This document shows, piece after piece, positions 1-9,018 of a stretch of 64,000 bases of DNA (within the stretch, counting starts at the first letter, position 1; the number at the start of each line of letters is the position of its first letter). The notes under the pieces are model-generated. The model saw nothing but the letters and a program-made list of their open reading frames with translations. It was not told the DNA's origin and searched no databases. Position numbers and translations under genes: made by a program. The stretch covers positions 211,260 to 275,259 of the forward strand of contig NZ_JACTOJ010000004.1 in the NCBI RefSeq assembly GCF_032335695.1, given 5' to 3'. The stretch is from JACTOJ01 sp032335695. Lineage in GTDB: Bacteria > Bacillota > Clostridia > Clostridiales > Clostridiaceae.

Positions 1-369
1 ATACTTTGATAATTTATCTTGTCCTATAACTTCATTTAAATACACACATTCTTCTTCTGTTCTTTGATCACACCAAAGAATGGCTGGACGAAGCACGGAA
101 TAATGCTCATCAAGCATAACTAAACCATGCATTTGCCCGCTAAAGCCTATTCCCTTTACAGCTTCGCTGCTTAATTTAGATTTTGCCAATAATTCTTTAA
201 GTCCGTCTCTAACTGCTTCCCACCAATCTTCTGGGTTCTGTTCTGCAAAGCCAGGCTTAGGATAGCTTACATCATAGTCCTTTGACAAAGCTTCTACTAC
301 CTTACCTTCATCATTCATAATAACTAACTTTACTGAGGAAGTTCCTAAATCAATTCCTACAAAATTCAT
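1..369 (-). CDS. xylB: Xylulokinase, N-terminal part (runs off the window)
   Basis: The first 123 codons of a FGGY-family sugar kinase; the rest lies beyond base 1. The start reads MNFVGIDLGTSSVKLVIMND, the phosphate-1 loop of this ATPase fold. Further on come the family's PGFAEQNPEDWW, GIGFSGQMHGLV and RPAILWCDQRT segments, which fit xylulokinases in particular. The ATG at 369 follows GGTGAAAGTT. It lies 15 bp after the transaldolase gene and shares its direction, so the two are probably co-transcribed. Known family role: phosphorylates D-xylulose made by xylose isomerase, feeding the pentose phosphate pathway. Confidence 0.9.
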   Translation of the reverse strand, partial: MNFVGIDLGTSSVKLVIMNDEGKVVEALSKDYDVSYPKPGFAEQNPEDWWEAVRDGLKELLAKSKLSSEAVKGIGFSGQMHGLVMLDEHYSVLRPAILWCDQRTEEECVYLNEVIGQDKLSKY

Positions 370-384
370 AACTTTCACCATCCA

Positions 385-1032
385 CTATTTATTAAAGGCC
401 TCGTTCCAATCTTTCTTAAACTTCTCTATTCCTGCATCTGTCAAGGGATGCTTAACCATCTGAAGTATAACTTTATATGGTACTGTAGCTATATGAGCTC
501 CAGCTCTTGCAGCATCTATTATATGAACAGGATGTCTTATGCTTGCTGCTATTATTTCTGTATTTATATCATGAATTGCAAATATATCTGCTATAGTTTC
601 TATAAGTTCAATACCGTTGAAAGATATATCATCAAGTCTTCCTAGGAATGGGCTCACATAAGTAGCACCTGCTCTAGCAGCCAGCAATGCCTGATTTGCT
701 GAGAAGATTAAAGTTACATTTGTTTTTATTCCTTCTTTAGCTAAAACCTTAACAGCTTTTAATCCTTCTATTGTCATTGGTATCTTTACTACCATGTTTT
801 TGTGAATTGCTGCAATTTCTCTTCCTTCTTTGATCATACCCTCAGCATCTTCACTTATAACTTCACCGCTGATAGGTCCATCTACTATTGAAGCTATCTC
901 TTTAATAGTTTGTATGAAATCTCTTCCTTCTTTAGCTATTAAAGATGGATTTGTAGTCACCCCGCAGATTACTCCCATATCATTAGCAGCCTTTATTTCC
1001 TCTACATTAGCTGTATCTATAAATAATTTCAT
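385..1032 (-). CDS. tal: Small transaldolase / fructose-6-phosphate aldolase (TalC/FSA type)
   Basis: This is a 215-residue TIM-barrel class I aldolase of the short transaldolase subfamily. It begins MKLFIDTANVEEIK and has VTTNPSLIAKEG near residue 25; the Schiff-base lysine is Lys83 in VVKIPMT. The length matches full family members. Placed between xylR and xylB, it most likely serves as the transaldolase of the pentose phosphate pathway during growth on xylose. Sequence alone cannot separate transaldolase from fructose-6-phosphate aldolase activity. Confidence 0.9.
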   Translation of the reverse strand: MKLFIDTANVEEIKAANDMGVICGVTTNPSLIAKEGRDFIQTIKEIASIVDGPISGEVISEDAEGMIKEGREIAAIHKNMVVKIPMTIEGLKAVKVLAKEGIKTNVTLIFSANQALLAARAGATYVSPFLGRLDDISFNGIELIETIADIFAIHDINTEIIAASIRHPVHIIDAARAGAHIATVPYKVILQMVKHPLTDAGIEKFKKDWNEAFNK

Positions 1033-1071
1033 ATACGTCCCTCCATTTTATTTTAAATTTATTTTTTTATA

Positions 1072-2232
1072 TTATATTGTATAAAATTCAAAACCCTCCA
1101 TAATGGGTATTAGAGAAGCTCCCATTATGTCAGCATCCTTGCCTAAAAGAGAAAATAATATATTTATATCCTCCCTTGAGTAAAGTCTGTTGTTCTCAAA
1201 TATTTTATTTTTAAGCCTATCAAAAAATACATCTTTATATAGACTTATTTCTCCTCCAATTACTACGTAGTGAGGATTGAATATAAATATTAAATTTTCA
1301 ATTCCGTCGGATAAATCAGAAATATAATTATCAAGAACTTTTTCGGCCGTCGCTTCTCCAGATCTAAATTTTTCTACAAACTCAGAGATGCTATGGAGCT
1401 TCAAACCGGCAGCATTGTTATAATCCTTTAGCAAAGCTCTATTTGAAGCATAAGTTTCAAAACAGCCTCTTTTGCCGCAGCTGCATAATCTTCCATCTTT
1501 ATTTATGCTCATATGTCCAATTTCACCAGCCCTCATGCTGGAGCCCTTAAACATCTTCTGATCTATTATCATGCCGCCTCCAACACCTTCTGTGATGGAT
1601 ATATAAATCACACTTTCTTTTTCTTTAGCGGTGCCAAGATTCCATTCTGCTAGAGCTCCAGCATTGGCTTCATTTTCAAGATATACTGGCACATTTATCT
1701 TTTCCTTCAGCTCCTGAAAAAATACGTCCTTAAGATTGAAATTAGTAGCCACTTGAAGTCTAAGCTTATTTCGATCTACTATACCTGGAAGAGATATTCC
1801 TATACCCATCAATATATTTGAGGTCACACCATTACTGCTCATCAATTGCTGAACAAGCTTTTCCATGCAGCTTATTACAGCCTCACCCTCAAGGGATTCT
1901 AATTCTTCTGATATATCGTCTATTATATTACTGTCTAAATTAGTTAAAATTGCTCTTACAAAATCCTTTTGAAGAGATAGTCCTATGCTGAATCTGGAAT
2001 CTGGCAGAAATCTTATTATCACTGGTTTTCTTCCGCCTGTAGATCCTGCCACCCCAGCTTCCTCAACAATTCCTTCCTCTATCAATTCTCCAACTATTGT
2101 AGTCACGGTAGGCACGCTGATATTGAGCTTTCTTGCTATATCTAGTTTAGTTAATTCTCTTTCTGCTAAAAGAAGTTTTATTATTCTCTTGCGATTATTT
2201 ATTTTTATATTTGTCTGATCTATTGCTAACAT
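1072..2232 (-). CDS. xylR: ROK-family xylose repressor
   Basis: A 386-residue protein with a MarR-like winged helix-turn-helix at residues ~10-65 (LTKLDIARKLNISVPTVTTI) and a ROK sugar-binding domain from ~75 onward. The ROK zinc motif CSCGKRGCFE lies near residue 250, and a glycine-rich EGVGGGMII segment precedes it. ROK repressors with this HTH in xylose loci are XylR proteins released from DNA by xylose. It lies between xylA and tal-xylB in the same direction, so it may repress its own operon. The 171 bp upstream, between it and xylA, show no clear operator. Confidence 0.88.
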   Translation of the reverse strand: MLAIDQTNIKINNRKRIIKLLLAERELTKLDIARKLNISVPTVTTIVGELIEEGIVEEAGVAGSTGGRKPVIIRFLPDSRFSIGLSLQKDFVRAILTNLDSNIIDDISEELESLEGEAVISCMEKLVQQLMSSNGVTSNILMGIGISLPGIVDRNKLRLQVATNFNLKDVFFQELKEKINVPVYLENEANAGALAEWNLGTAKEKESVIYISITEGVGGGMIIDQKMFKGSSMRAGEIGHMSINKDGRLCSCGKRGCFETYASNRALLKDYNNAAGLKLHSISEFVEKFRSGEATAEKVLDNYISDLSDGIENLIFIFNPHYVVIGGEISLYKDVFFDRLKNKIFENNRLYSREDINILFSLLGKDADIMGASLIPIMEGFEFYTI

Positions 2233-2403
2233 AATTTCACCACTTCATATAAAAGCTGCATGAAGACATAATCTCCATGCAAGCTCTGTAAATACCTTTA
2301 TGGGATTTCCAGTACCAAAATTTTAATTCATAAATATTTTTTATGCAAGTTTTTATTATTGATTTTTTCCTGCATAAAGCTTGGTTTTTAAACCGTTATA
2401 CTA

Positions 2404-3726
2404 TTATTTATCACCATATATATACTGGTTTACTATAGCCTCAAGCATTTCTTGTCTTCCTGACTTATTTGTTATATGGCTATGAGCTAAAGCATATTTT
2501 TCTAAGGCTTCAAAGTCTACTTTACCATCAACTATGTCCTTACCTATTCCTTCGCTGAAGCTAACATATCTTCCTTTAACAAATTCTTCAAGCTCTCCAG
2601 TCTCTAAAAGCTTCTGAGCTACCTTATAGCCCTTAGCTATTGTATCCATTCCTGCTATATAAGCAAGGAATAAATCCTGATATTCAAAGGAAGCTCTTCT
2701 AACCTTTGCATCGAAATTAAGTCCTCCTGGTGCAATTCCTCCATTCTTTATAACTTCATACATAGCAAGAGTTGCATCGTATATGTTTGTTGGGAACTGA
2801 TCTGTATCCCATCCTAAGTTTGGATCTCCCTGGTTTACATCAAGACTTCCAAGTACACCATTTGTTCTTGCAACAGCAATTTCATGCTGGAAGGTATGGG
2901 TTGCAAGAGTTGCATGGTTAGCCTCTATGTTGATTTTGAAATATTTATCTAAGTCGTATTTTCTAAGGAAAGCTAAAACTGTAGCTACATCAAAATCATA
3001 CTGATGCTTTGTAGGTTCCTTTGGTTTTGGCTCTATTAGGAACTGTCCAGTAAAGCCTATCTTTTTAGCATAATCTACAGCCATGTGGAAGAATCTTGCT
3101 AAGTTATCCTGCTCTAATTGCATGTCAGTGTTAAGAAGTGTTTCATAGCCTTCTCTTCCACCCCAGAATACATAGTTTTCTCCGCCCAGCTTTTTAGTAA
3201 CTTCCATAGCCTTTTTAACCTGAGCTGCTGCATATGCATAAACATCTGCGTTACAAGTTGTAGCTGCACCATGTACAAATCTTGGGTTTCCGAACATATT
3301 AGCAGTGCCCCATAGAAGTTTCTTGTTGTACTTGCCCATTAATTCTTTGCAATAATCAACTATTTCATCAAGTATGGCATTAGTTTCTTCTAAATCCTTT
3401 CCTTCTGGAGCTATATCTCTGTCATGGAATGCAAAATATTCTATGCCAGTCTTATCCATAAATTCAAAAGCAGCTTCCATTCTGATTTTTGCAAGTTTTA
3501 CTGGATCTTTTTCTCCATCCCAAGGCTTCTGATAAGTTCCTACACCAAATGGATCCGAACCTTCTGCTGTTAAAGTGTGCCAAAAGGACATTGTAAATCT
3601 TAAATGATCCTTCAATGGTTTTCCATTAACTATTTCATCTGGATTGTAGTACTTATAGGCTAATGGATTTTTAGAATCCTTGCCTTCAAATTTTATTTTT
3701 TCTATACCCTTAAAATATTCAGTCAT
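2404..3726 (-). CDS. xylA: Xylose isomerase
   Basis: A 440-residue class II (long) xylose isomerase converting D-xylose to D-xylulose. Visible family motifs are FAFHDRDIAPEG with the ring-opening His at about residue 101, VFWGGREGYETLLNTD, LIEPKPKEPTKHQYDFD and the metal-ligand stretch DVNQGDPNLGWDTDQFP. The start was set at 3726 because GGAGGGTTATC precedes that ATG; an upstream in-frame ATG at 3753 has no ribosome binding site. It is the first gene of the xylose locus. The palindrome at 3833-3890 lies about 100 bp upstream of its start. Confidence 0.96.
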   Translation of the reverse strand: MTEYFKGIEKIKFEGKDSKNPLAYKYYNPDEIVNGKPLKDHLRFTMSFWHTLTAEGSDPFGVGTYQKPWDGEKDPVKLAKIRMEAAFEFMDKTGIEYFAFHDRDIAPEGKDLEETNAILDEIVDYCKELMGKYNKKLLWGTANMFGNPRFVHGAATTCNADVYAYAAAQVKKAMEVTKKLGGENYVFWGGREGYETLLNTDMQLEQDNLARFFHMAVDYAKKIGFTGQFLIEPKPKEPTKHQYDFDVATVLAFLRKYDLDKYFKINIEANHATLATHTFQHEIAVARTNGVLGSLDVNQGDPNLGWDTDQFPTNIYDATLAMYEVIKNGGIAPGGLNFDAKVRRASFEYQDLFLAYIAGMDTIAKGYKVAQKLLETGELEEFVKGRYVSFSEGIGKDIVDGKVDFEALEKYALAHSHITNKSGRQEMLEAIVNQYIYGDK

Positions 3727-3832
3727 GATAACCCTCCTTGAAATCATTTTCATTTCTATATATTTATAATACTACAATAGCAATACTTTTTCAACGTCTT
3801 TTTAAAAGTATTTTAAAAACTTTTTTTGAAAT

Positions 3833-3890
3833 AGGGGACGGTTCACAAATTTTTGCAGCTATTACTGCGAATTTTTGTGAACCGTCCCCT
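3833..3890. repeat. REP-like palindrome, copy 1
   Basis: A 58-bp palindrome with arms AGGGGACGGTTCAC and GTGAACCGTCCCCT around a centre that is itself partly symmetrical. It starts 4 bp after the cadA stop codon. A second copy with the same arms is at 13681-13738, again directly after a stop codon. Palindromes with GGGACGGTTC arms are common dispersed elements in Firmicutes; linkage to RAYT/IS200-like transposases is my inference from memory. It may also act as a transcription terminator. Confidence 0.75.
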
Positions 3891-3894
3891 AGAT

Positions 3895-6102
3895 TTATTT
3901 TGTTGATAAAGCTCGCATGGAATTCAATACCGCTATTAGAGCAACTCCCACATCTCCAAAAACTGCTTCCCACATGGTAGCTATTCCCAAAGCTCCCATT
4001 ATGAGTATTACTGCCTTAACTGCTAATGCAAAAACTATATTTTGCATTACTATAGTGCTGGTTCTTCTAGCTATTTTCACAGCTGCTGCTATCTTTGAAG
4101 GTTCGTCCGTCATTATAACTACGTCGGCGGCTTCAATCGCAGCATCTGATCCTATGCCTCCCATGGCTATTCCCACATCAGCTCTTGCTAATACTGGTGC
4201 ATCATTTATTCCATCTCCAACAAATATAAGCTTTCCTTTTTCGCTTTTGCTTCCATAGAGTTCTTCTAACTTCTGAACCTTGTCCTGAGGAAGCAGTTCA
4301 GAATATACCTTATCCACTTTCAACTCTTTAGCCACTGAATCTGCAGTTTTCTTGTTATCGCCTGTAAGCATTACAGTTGTTGTTATTCCTATTTTCTTAA
4401 GTTCTCCAATGGCTTTGGGAGAATCTTTTTTAATAGTATCTGCTATAATTACTGTACCTGCATACTTGTTATCTATGGCTACATGAATCAAAGTTCCTTC
4501 AGCTTCTATAGGTTTTTCTACTATTCCTTTAGCTTCTAGAAGCTTCACATTTCCAGCAAGTATTTCTTTTCCTTCTACCTGTGCAGATAATCCTTTACCT
4601 GCAATTTCCTGATATTTATCGATGGCTTCCTTATCTATTGCTTTTCCGTAAGCTTTTACAATTGAAAGAGCGATAGGATGATTTGAATAGCTTTCTACCT
4701 TTGCTGCTGCTTCAAGCACTTCTTCTTGAGTAAAGCCTTCCATGCTCACTATTTCTTTCACATCAAAAGCCCCTTTGGTTAAAGTACCAGTCTTATCAAA
4801 CACTACAATCTCTGCATTTTTTAGGGCTTCAAGATAATTTCCTCCCTTTATCAATATGCCTAGCTTAGAAGCAGCGCCTATTCCTCCAAAGAAGCCAAGG
4901 GGTATGGATATGACTAAAGCACAAGGGCAAGAAACAACTAAGAATACCAAAGCCCTGTTTATCCATCCATATAGGTTACCTACGAAAATTGGTGGTATAA
5001 AGGCTAGAAGTGCTGCTGCTATAACTACTACAGGAGTGTAATATCTAGCAAATTTAGTGATAAATTTTTCAGTTTGTGCTTTCTTGCTTCCGGAATTCTG
5101 AACCAGTTCCAATATTTTCGAAACAGTAGATTCTCCGTAACTTTTAGTTACCTTTAAAGTTAACACTCCATTTTTATTCACAGAACCTGATAATACCTCA
5201 TGGCCGCTTTCAACTTCTCTCGGCATAGACTCACCGGTTAATGCACTAGTGTCTATAGCTGCTGAGCCTTCTATAACAATTCCATCCAAAGGCACCTTCT
5301 CGCCGGCTTTAACTAAGATTAGATCTCCCACATTAACTTTCTCAGGAAAAACCTTGATAATATCACCATCGACCTTTACATTAGCATAATCAGGTCTTAT
5401 ATCCATCATGGCTTGAATAGATTTTCTAGACTTGTCTACCGCCATGTCCTGAAAAAATTCTCCAACTTGGTAAAACAGCATTACCGCTACACCCTCAGCA
5501 TACTCGCCCACTGCAAAGGCTCCTACTGTAGCTAGTGCCATAAGAAAGTTTTCATCAAAGATTTCGCCTTTTATGATGTTTCTGATAGCTCTAAAAAGTA
5601 CTGATCCTCCTATCATAAGATAGCTTACAAAGTAGAGAGCAAATTCTTCTATTGAATTCAATTTAATAAAACGAGCGGCTATAAAGCATAAAACTCCTAG
5701 AGCGAACTGCATTATCTGCTTAAATTCAAGCTCTTCACCTTCATCATGGCTGTGACTATAATCATGTGAATGTCCATGATGATGCTCCTCTTCCTGCTTT
5801 GAGGAATCATCATATTCACAGCTGCAGCCTTTAACATTAGCTTTTCCCGGAAATTTTTTAACATTTTTATTTTCATATCTCACTTTTACATCAGGTTCAA
5901 CTACACTGACTATACCTTCTATTTCAGAAACCAGAGTTTTAAAATCTTTTTCTCCGCTGACCTCCACAAAAAGTTTTTTGGATACAAAATCAATTACGGA
6001 AGTTTCAACTCCGCTAAGCTTCCCTACTCTGCTTTCTATTTTAGCTGCACAATTTGCACAGCAAAGATTTTCTAGGATAAATTCATTCTTTACAGCACTC
6101 AT
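3895..6102 (-). CDS. cadA: Cd2+/Zn2+/Pb2+-exporting P1B-type ATPase
   Basis: A 735-residue heavy-metal pump of the inner membrane. Domain order: one HMA domain with LCCANC at residues 13-18; a histidine-rich linker near 105-122 (EEHHHGHSHDYSHSHDEG); membrane helices; an actuator domain with TGES; the CPC ion-site motif in VSCPCALVIS at ~391; the phosphorylated Asp in DKTGTLT at ~435; and GDGINDAP at ~630. The CPC motif plus the His-rich linker fits the CadA/ZntA divalent group rather than CopA. GGGAGGATTAG precedes the start. It lies 85 bp after the ArsR/CadC-type repressor, the standard cadCA arrangement. Confidence 0.93.
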   Translation of the reverse strand: MSAVKNEFILENLCCANCAAKIESRVGKLSGVETSVIDFVSKKLFVEVSGEKDFKTLVSEIEGIVSVVEPDVKVRYENKNVKKFPGKANVKGCSCEYDDSSKQEEEHHHGHSHDYSHSHDEGEELEFKQIMQFALGVLCFIAARFIKLNSIEEFALYFVSYLMIGGSVLFRAIRNIIKGEIFDENFLMALATVGAFAVGEYAEGVAVMLFYQVGEFFQDMAVDKSRKSIQAMMDIRPDYANVKVDGDIIKVFPEKVNVGDLILVKAGEKVPLDGIVIEGSAAIDTSALTGESMPREVESGHEVLSGSVNKNGVLTLKVTKSYGESTVSKILELVQNSGSKKAQTEKFITKFARYYTPVVVIAAALLAFIPPIFVGNLYGWINRALVFLVVSCPCALVISIPLGFFGGIGAASKLGILIKGGNYLEALKNAEIVVFDKTGTLTKGAFDVKEIVSMEGFTQEEVLEAAAKVESYSNHPIALSIVKAYGKAIDKEAIDKYQEIAGKGLSAQVEGKEILAGNVKLLEAKGIVEKPIEAEGTLIHVAIDNKYAGTVIIADTIKKDSPKAIGELKKIGITTTVMLTGDNKKTADSVAKELKVDKVYSELLPQDKVQKLEELYGSKSEKGKLIFVGDGINDAPVLARADVGIAMGGIGSDAAIEAADVVIMTDEPSKIAAAVKIARRTSTIVMQNIVFALAVKAVILIMGALGIATMWEAVFGDVGVALIAVLNSMRALSTK

Positions 6103-6187
6103 TTTCTAATCCTCCCTACAATAAAAATTAAATATTTCAGGCAGTTGATTTAGATTGCTTACATCCTATAGGATAAAAATCAAAACA

Positions 6188-6568
6188 TTATTTTAAATTA
6201 TAGCTCTCTTTTAAATGTGTAAGTCCTAAATCAAATATTTTTTTTACATGCTCATCATCAAGAGAATAGTAAACTACCTTGCCTTCTTTTCTATATTTTA
6301 CAAGCTTGGCCTGTTTAAGAACTCTCAGCTGATGCGATACTGCAGATTGAGACATCTGCAATAATGCTGATATATCGCAAACACACATCTCTGCTTCAAA
6401 TAAGGTACATATTATTTTAATTCTGCTGCTATCCCCGAAGACTTTAAAAAGTTCTGCTAAATCGAAGAGTAAATCTTCCTCTGGCAATTTTTTCTTAACT
6501 TCCTGTACTACGTCTTCATGAATAATGCTGCAGTTACAAAATTCTATCTCTTCTTTATTCTTCTCCAT
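6188..6568 (-). CDS. cadC: ArsR/SmtB-family metal-sensing repressor (CadC-like)
   Basis: A 126-residue winged-helix repressor. GGAGG eight bases upstream supports the ATG at 6568 over two further ATGs upstream. It carries both classical metal sites: the alpha3N site (Cys11 and Cys13 in FCNC, Cys62 and Cys64 in MCVCD) and an alpha5 site (Asp104, His107, His118, Glu121). The recognition helix reads MSQSAVSHQLRVLKQ. By family knowledge it dissociates from DNA on binding Cd/Pb/Zn, derepressing cadA just downstream. A palindrome overlaps the region directly upstream. Confidence 0.9.
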   Translation of the reverse strand: MEKNKEEIEFCNCSIIHEDVVQEVKKKLPEEDLLFDLAELFKVFGDSSRIKIICTLFEAEMCVCDISALLQMSQSAVSHQLRVLKQAKLVKYRKEGKVVYYSLDDEHVKKIFDLGLTHLKESYNLK

Positions 6569-6587
6569 ATTATTTTCCTCCATGTTC

Positions 6588-6607
6588 ATATGAATACTTG
6601 TTCATAT
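6588..6607. promoter_or_regulatory. Probable CadC operator
   Basis: A 20-bp dyad, ATATGAATACTTGTTCATAT, with 7-bp arms around 6 bp. It lies 20 bp upstream of the chosen repressor start. ArsR/SmtB operators have this AT-rich TGAA...TTCA form and usually sit between promoter and start codon of the repressor gene. Binding itself is inferred. Confidence 0.65.
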
Positions 6608-6765
6608 ATTCATTATATGCACAGGAAAATTTTTTGTCAATAAAAATGGCTATATCTTAAAATATCTTTATAAAATCTTTAGTTATCTGCCATGAATTCT
6701 TTCATAAACAGCTACTCAAATCACTAAAGATAATATCAACATTTTAAAACATAACCTACCAAATA

Positions 6766-6823
6766 AAGCAGGTTCAGATAAATATTTAGGTGCTTAAAAG
6801 CAACACTTATCTTAAACCTGCTT
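6766..6823. other. Long hairpin in the cadC-PTS gap
   Basis: AAGCAGGTTCAGATAA pairs with TTATCTTAAACCTGCTT across a 25-base loop. It is the clearest structure in the otherwise empty 6608-6891 stretch. It could be a terminator remnant or an RNA structure; there is no strong T-run on either side. Confidence 0.4.
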
Positions 6824-6891
6824 ATCATTTAAATTATGAACTTGTATATCTGTATATTTAGAGTTAAAATTAGCTTGAGAATATATACTTT

Positions 6892-6933
6892 ATAGAAATA
6901 TCTTAAAAAATGTTTATTTTAAGATATTTCTAT
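6892..6933. terminator. Hairpin at the end of the PTS operon
   Basis: ATAGAAATATCTTAAAA pairs with TTTTAAGATATTTCTAT. The IIA stop codon lies inside the stem. The T-run is on the plus-strand side, so the hairpin is better shaped as a terminator for plus-strand transcripts, but it probably also marks the end of this operon. Confidence 0.5.
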
Positions 6934-7283
6934 TTTTTTATTAGTTCTTCTATGGCTTTTTCTAATTTATATACTTTTTTATATAATTCTATTTCTCTCT
7001 TTATAAGATTCTTTTCTGAGAGTGCTGTCATAAGCTGGTCTTGTGCATGTATAACTAAAAAGTTAGGAGTCTCTTTATCCATTTGACCTTGTATCAGCAT
7101 GTTTTGATATTCATGACCATCATAAAATTCTTCATCTGCCTCTTCAAGACATTTTTCTGCTAATTCAAACTTTCCTTCCTCTGCTGCATCTAACGCTTCA
7201 TAGGCTTTTCCTCTTGCGTTTCCTCCATGAAGTACTAAATTAAAAATTATTTTCTCTAAATCTAATTTTGTTTCTTCGCTCAC
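6930..7283 (-). CDS. PTS lactose/cellobiose-family EIIA
   Basis: A 117-residue three-helix-bundle IIA of the Lac family. The phosphorylated histidine is His79 in FLVIHAQDQLMTA, and the family sequence HGGNARGKAYEALDAA is near residue 19. A GTG at 7283 is chosen as start because GGAGG lies 7 bases before it; the ATG at 7301 would place that site inside the coding region. It is the last gene of the operon, 28 bp after the IIC gene. It receives phosphate from HPr and passes it to the IIB encoded in the same operon. Confidence 0.9.
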   Translation of the reverse strand: MSEETKLDLEKIIFNLVLHGGNARGKAYEALDAAEEGKFELAEKCLEEADEEFYDGHEYQNMLIQGQMDKETPNFLVIHAQDQLMTALSEKNLIKREIELYKKVYKLEKAIEELIKK

Positions 7284-7311
7284 CTTTAAACCTCCATTCA
7301 TATTCTAAATA

Positions 7312-8640
7312 TTAAACTGTTGCTCCATTTTCGGCATTTAATTCAAGTTCTGCATTTTTTTCATTTGTTACCAGCTGGTTTTCAAACATCTTAAAGAAAG
7401 GCCAGTATATGATTGCTGCTACTATTAAATTTACAAGCTGTAGTGCTGCTCCTTGCCAATATCCTCCAGTTGCTATTATTCCTCCAAAGAATACAGGAAC
7501 TGTGAACGGTGGCTGCATCACTATTTTAGGAACTATGCCGCTGTAAAAAGCAATATAATTAATGGTTACACCTGCTACTGGAGCCAATATAAATGGTATA
7601 AACATTATTGGATTCAAAACTAATGGAGCGCCAAACATTATTGGCTCATTTATATTGAATATCGCTGGTATGAGTTCAATTTTTCCAATACTCTTAAGCT
7701 GCTTAGATCTAGACATTAAGAACATTATAACCAATGGCCAAGTTAATCCTGATCCACCTATATGGGTAAACATATGGAAGAAAGGTTCAGTAACAATTCC
7801 ATGCATTGCAGTTCCTGCATTACGTGCTGCAGTATTCGCTGCTAATTGCGCTGTCCAGAAAGGATATGCAACCGAAGATACGACATTCATTCCATGTATT
7901 CCTAATGACCAAAGAAGCATCATCAAAACTACTTCTAATACAGCTGCTGGATAACTGTTAGAAACAGCAACTAAAGGCATAAATATTTCTAGAACCAACT
8001 CAGGTAAAGTTATATGATAATTAGCCCAAACAATCCATTCTACTGCCCAAGTGAAAGTTATCATTATGAAGAATGGTATCAAGGCGCTAAATGTTCTTAC
8101 TACATAAGGTGGAACACCCGCAGGCATTTTTATTATCAAGCCCTTCTTTGTAAAGAATCTCACAACCACTGTAGTTAAAATACCTAGTATTATTGCTACA
8201 AACAAGCCTTCTCCACCAAGATAAGTTAAAACATCTCCAAATTTTACTTTAGTCACATCAGAAGCAGGAAAACAAGCTATTAAAAAACATACTAGTGAGA
8301 GCATTCCGCAAAGAGATTCATCCATGTCCCACCTTGAGGCTAAGCTGTAGGCTGTACCAAATGCCACTGCCACTGCCATGATTCCAAAGCTTAGATTGAA
8401 GGCTATTTCAATGTTTGCCTGAATTGGCGTTATCGCATTACTCCAAGCATTTATTATCCCCCAACCCAATGATGTTGGCGGATTTGCTACGATTAAAAAT
8501 ACTGATCCACTTATTATGAGCGGCAAAGCAAAAACGCAAAACGCATCACGTATTGATTGAAGGTAAATATTTTGTGCCAATTTTCCTAGGATGGGCATAA
8601 GCTTTTCTTCCATCCATTTCATAAATTTGTTTTCATTCAT
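7312..8640 (-). CDS. celB: PTS cellobiose/oligosaccharide-family EIIC permease
   Basis: A 442-residue integral membrane permease of the Lac/cellobiose group with about ten hydrophobic segments. GIHGMNVVSSVAYPFW, HMFTHIGGSGLTWPL and the conserved FNINEPIMFGAPLVLNP loop are recognisable. GGGGGAAAATAATAT precedes the ATG. It imports and phosphorylates a beta-linked disaccharide together with the IIA and IIB of this operon. The actual sugar (cellobiose, mannobiose, chitobiose, lactose) cannot be decided from sequence, and no phospho-glycosidase is encoded beside it. Confidence 0.92.
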   Translation of the reverse strand: MNENKFMKWMEEKLMPILGKLAQNIYLQSIRDAFCVFALPLIISGSVFLIVANPPTSLGWGIINAWSNAITPIQANIEIAFNLSFGIMAVAVAFGTAYSLASRWDMDESLCGMLSLVCFLIACFPASDVTKVKFGDVLTYLGGEGLFVAIILGILTTVVVRFFTKKGLIIKMPAGVPPYVVRTFSALIPFFIMITFTWAVEWIVWANYHITLPELVLEIFMPLVAVSNSYPAAVLEVVLMMLLWSLGIHGMNVVSSVAYPFWTAQLAANTAARNAGTAMHGIVTEPFFHMFTHIGGSGLTWPLVIMFLMSRSKQLKSIGKIELIPAIFNINEPIMFGAPLVLNPIMFIPFILAPVAGVTINYIAFYSGIVPKIVMQPPFTVPVFFGGIIATGGYWQGAALQLVNLIVAAIIYWPFFKMFENQLVTNEKNAELELNAENGATV

Positions 8641-8700
8641 ATATTATTTTCCCCCTATATAATTTTATTTTAAGATAAGGGATTATGTCCCCTATCCCAA

Positions 8701-9018
8701 TTACAGTTTGCCAGCTTCTTTTGCTAGTTTTATTATCTGATCTAGCACTTTTCCTCCATTCATTAACGCAAAGGCCTGCATATCAACTATTTCTACGGGT
8801 ATATTAAACTTCTCTGCTGCAGTTTGAACCTCTTTTTTAAGATGCCTTACCTGAGGCTCCAATAAAGCTACTGAATAGTTCTCTGCTTTCTTTTTGAATT
8901 CCCCGGTACCTCCAGCATCTACCACTATATCTAAGTTTCTTTTTTTTGCCTCATCTGTTACTGCTTTGGCGAGTGAACTGGAAGTTGCTCCCCAGCTGCA
9001 TAAAATTATTGCTTTCAT
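8701..9018 (-). CDS. celA: PTS lactose/cellobiose-family EIIB
   Basis: A 105-residue cytoplasmic IIB domain protein. The phosphocysteine is Cys7 in IILCSWGATSSSLA, at the end of the first beta strand as in CelA/LicB proteins. Its start (GGAGGGATTCAAA before ATG) overlaps the stop of the upstream small membrane gene by 4 bp, suggesting translational coupling. It phosphorylates the incoming sugar at the IIC encoded 60 bp downstream. Confidence 0.92.
   Translation of the reverse strand: MKAIILCSWGATSSSLAKAVTDEAKKRNLDIVVDAGGTGEFKKKAENYSVALLEPQVRHLKKEVQTAAEKFNIPVEIVDMQAFALMNGGKVLDQIIKLAKEAGKL

Noticed and set aside
2233..2403. XylR operator in the gap between xylA and xylR
   Set aside because: I found only weak partial repeats (TGCAT, TTTATGCA) and nothing matching a convincing ROK operator.
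3738..3980. Short ORFs on both strands across the 3.8-kb palindrome
   Set aside because: They are produced by the palindrome and by the reverse strand of cadA; no ribosome site or family similarity.
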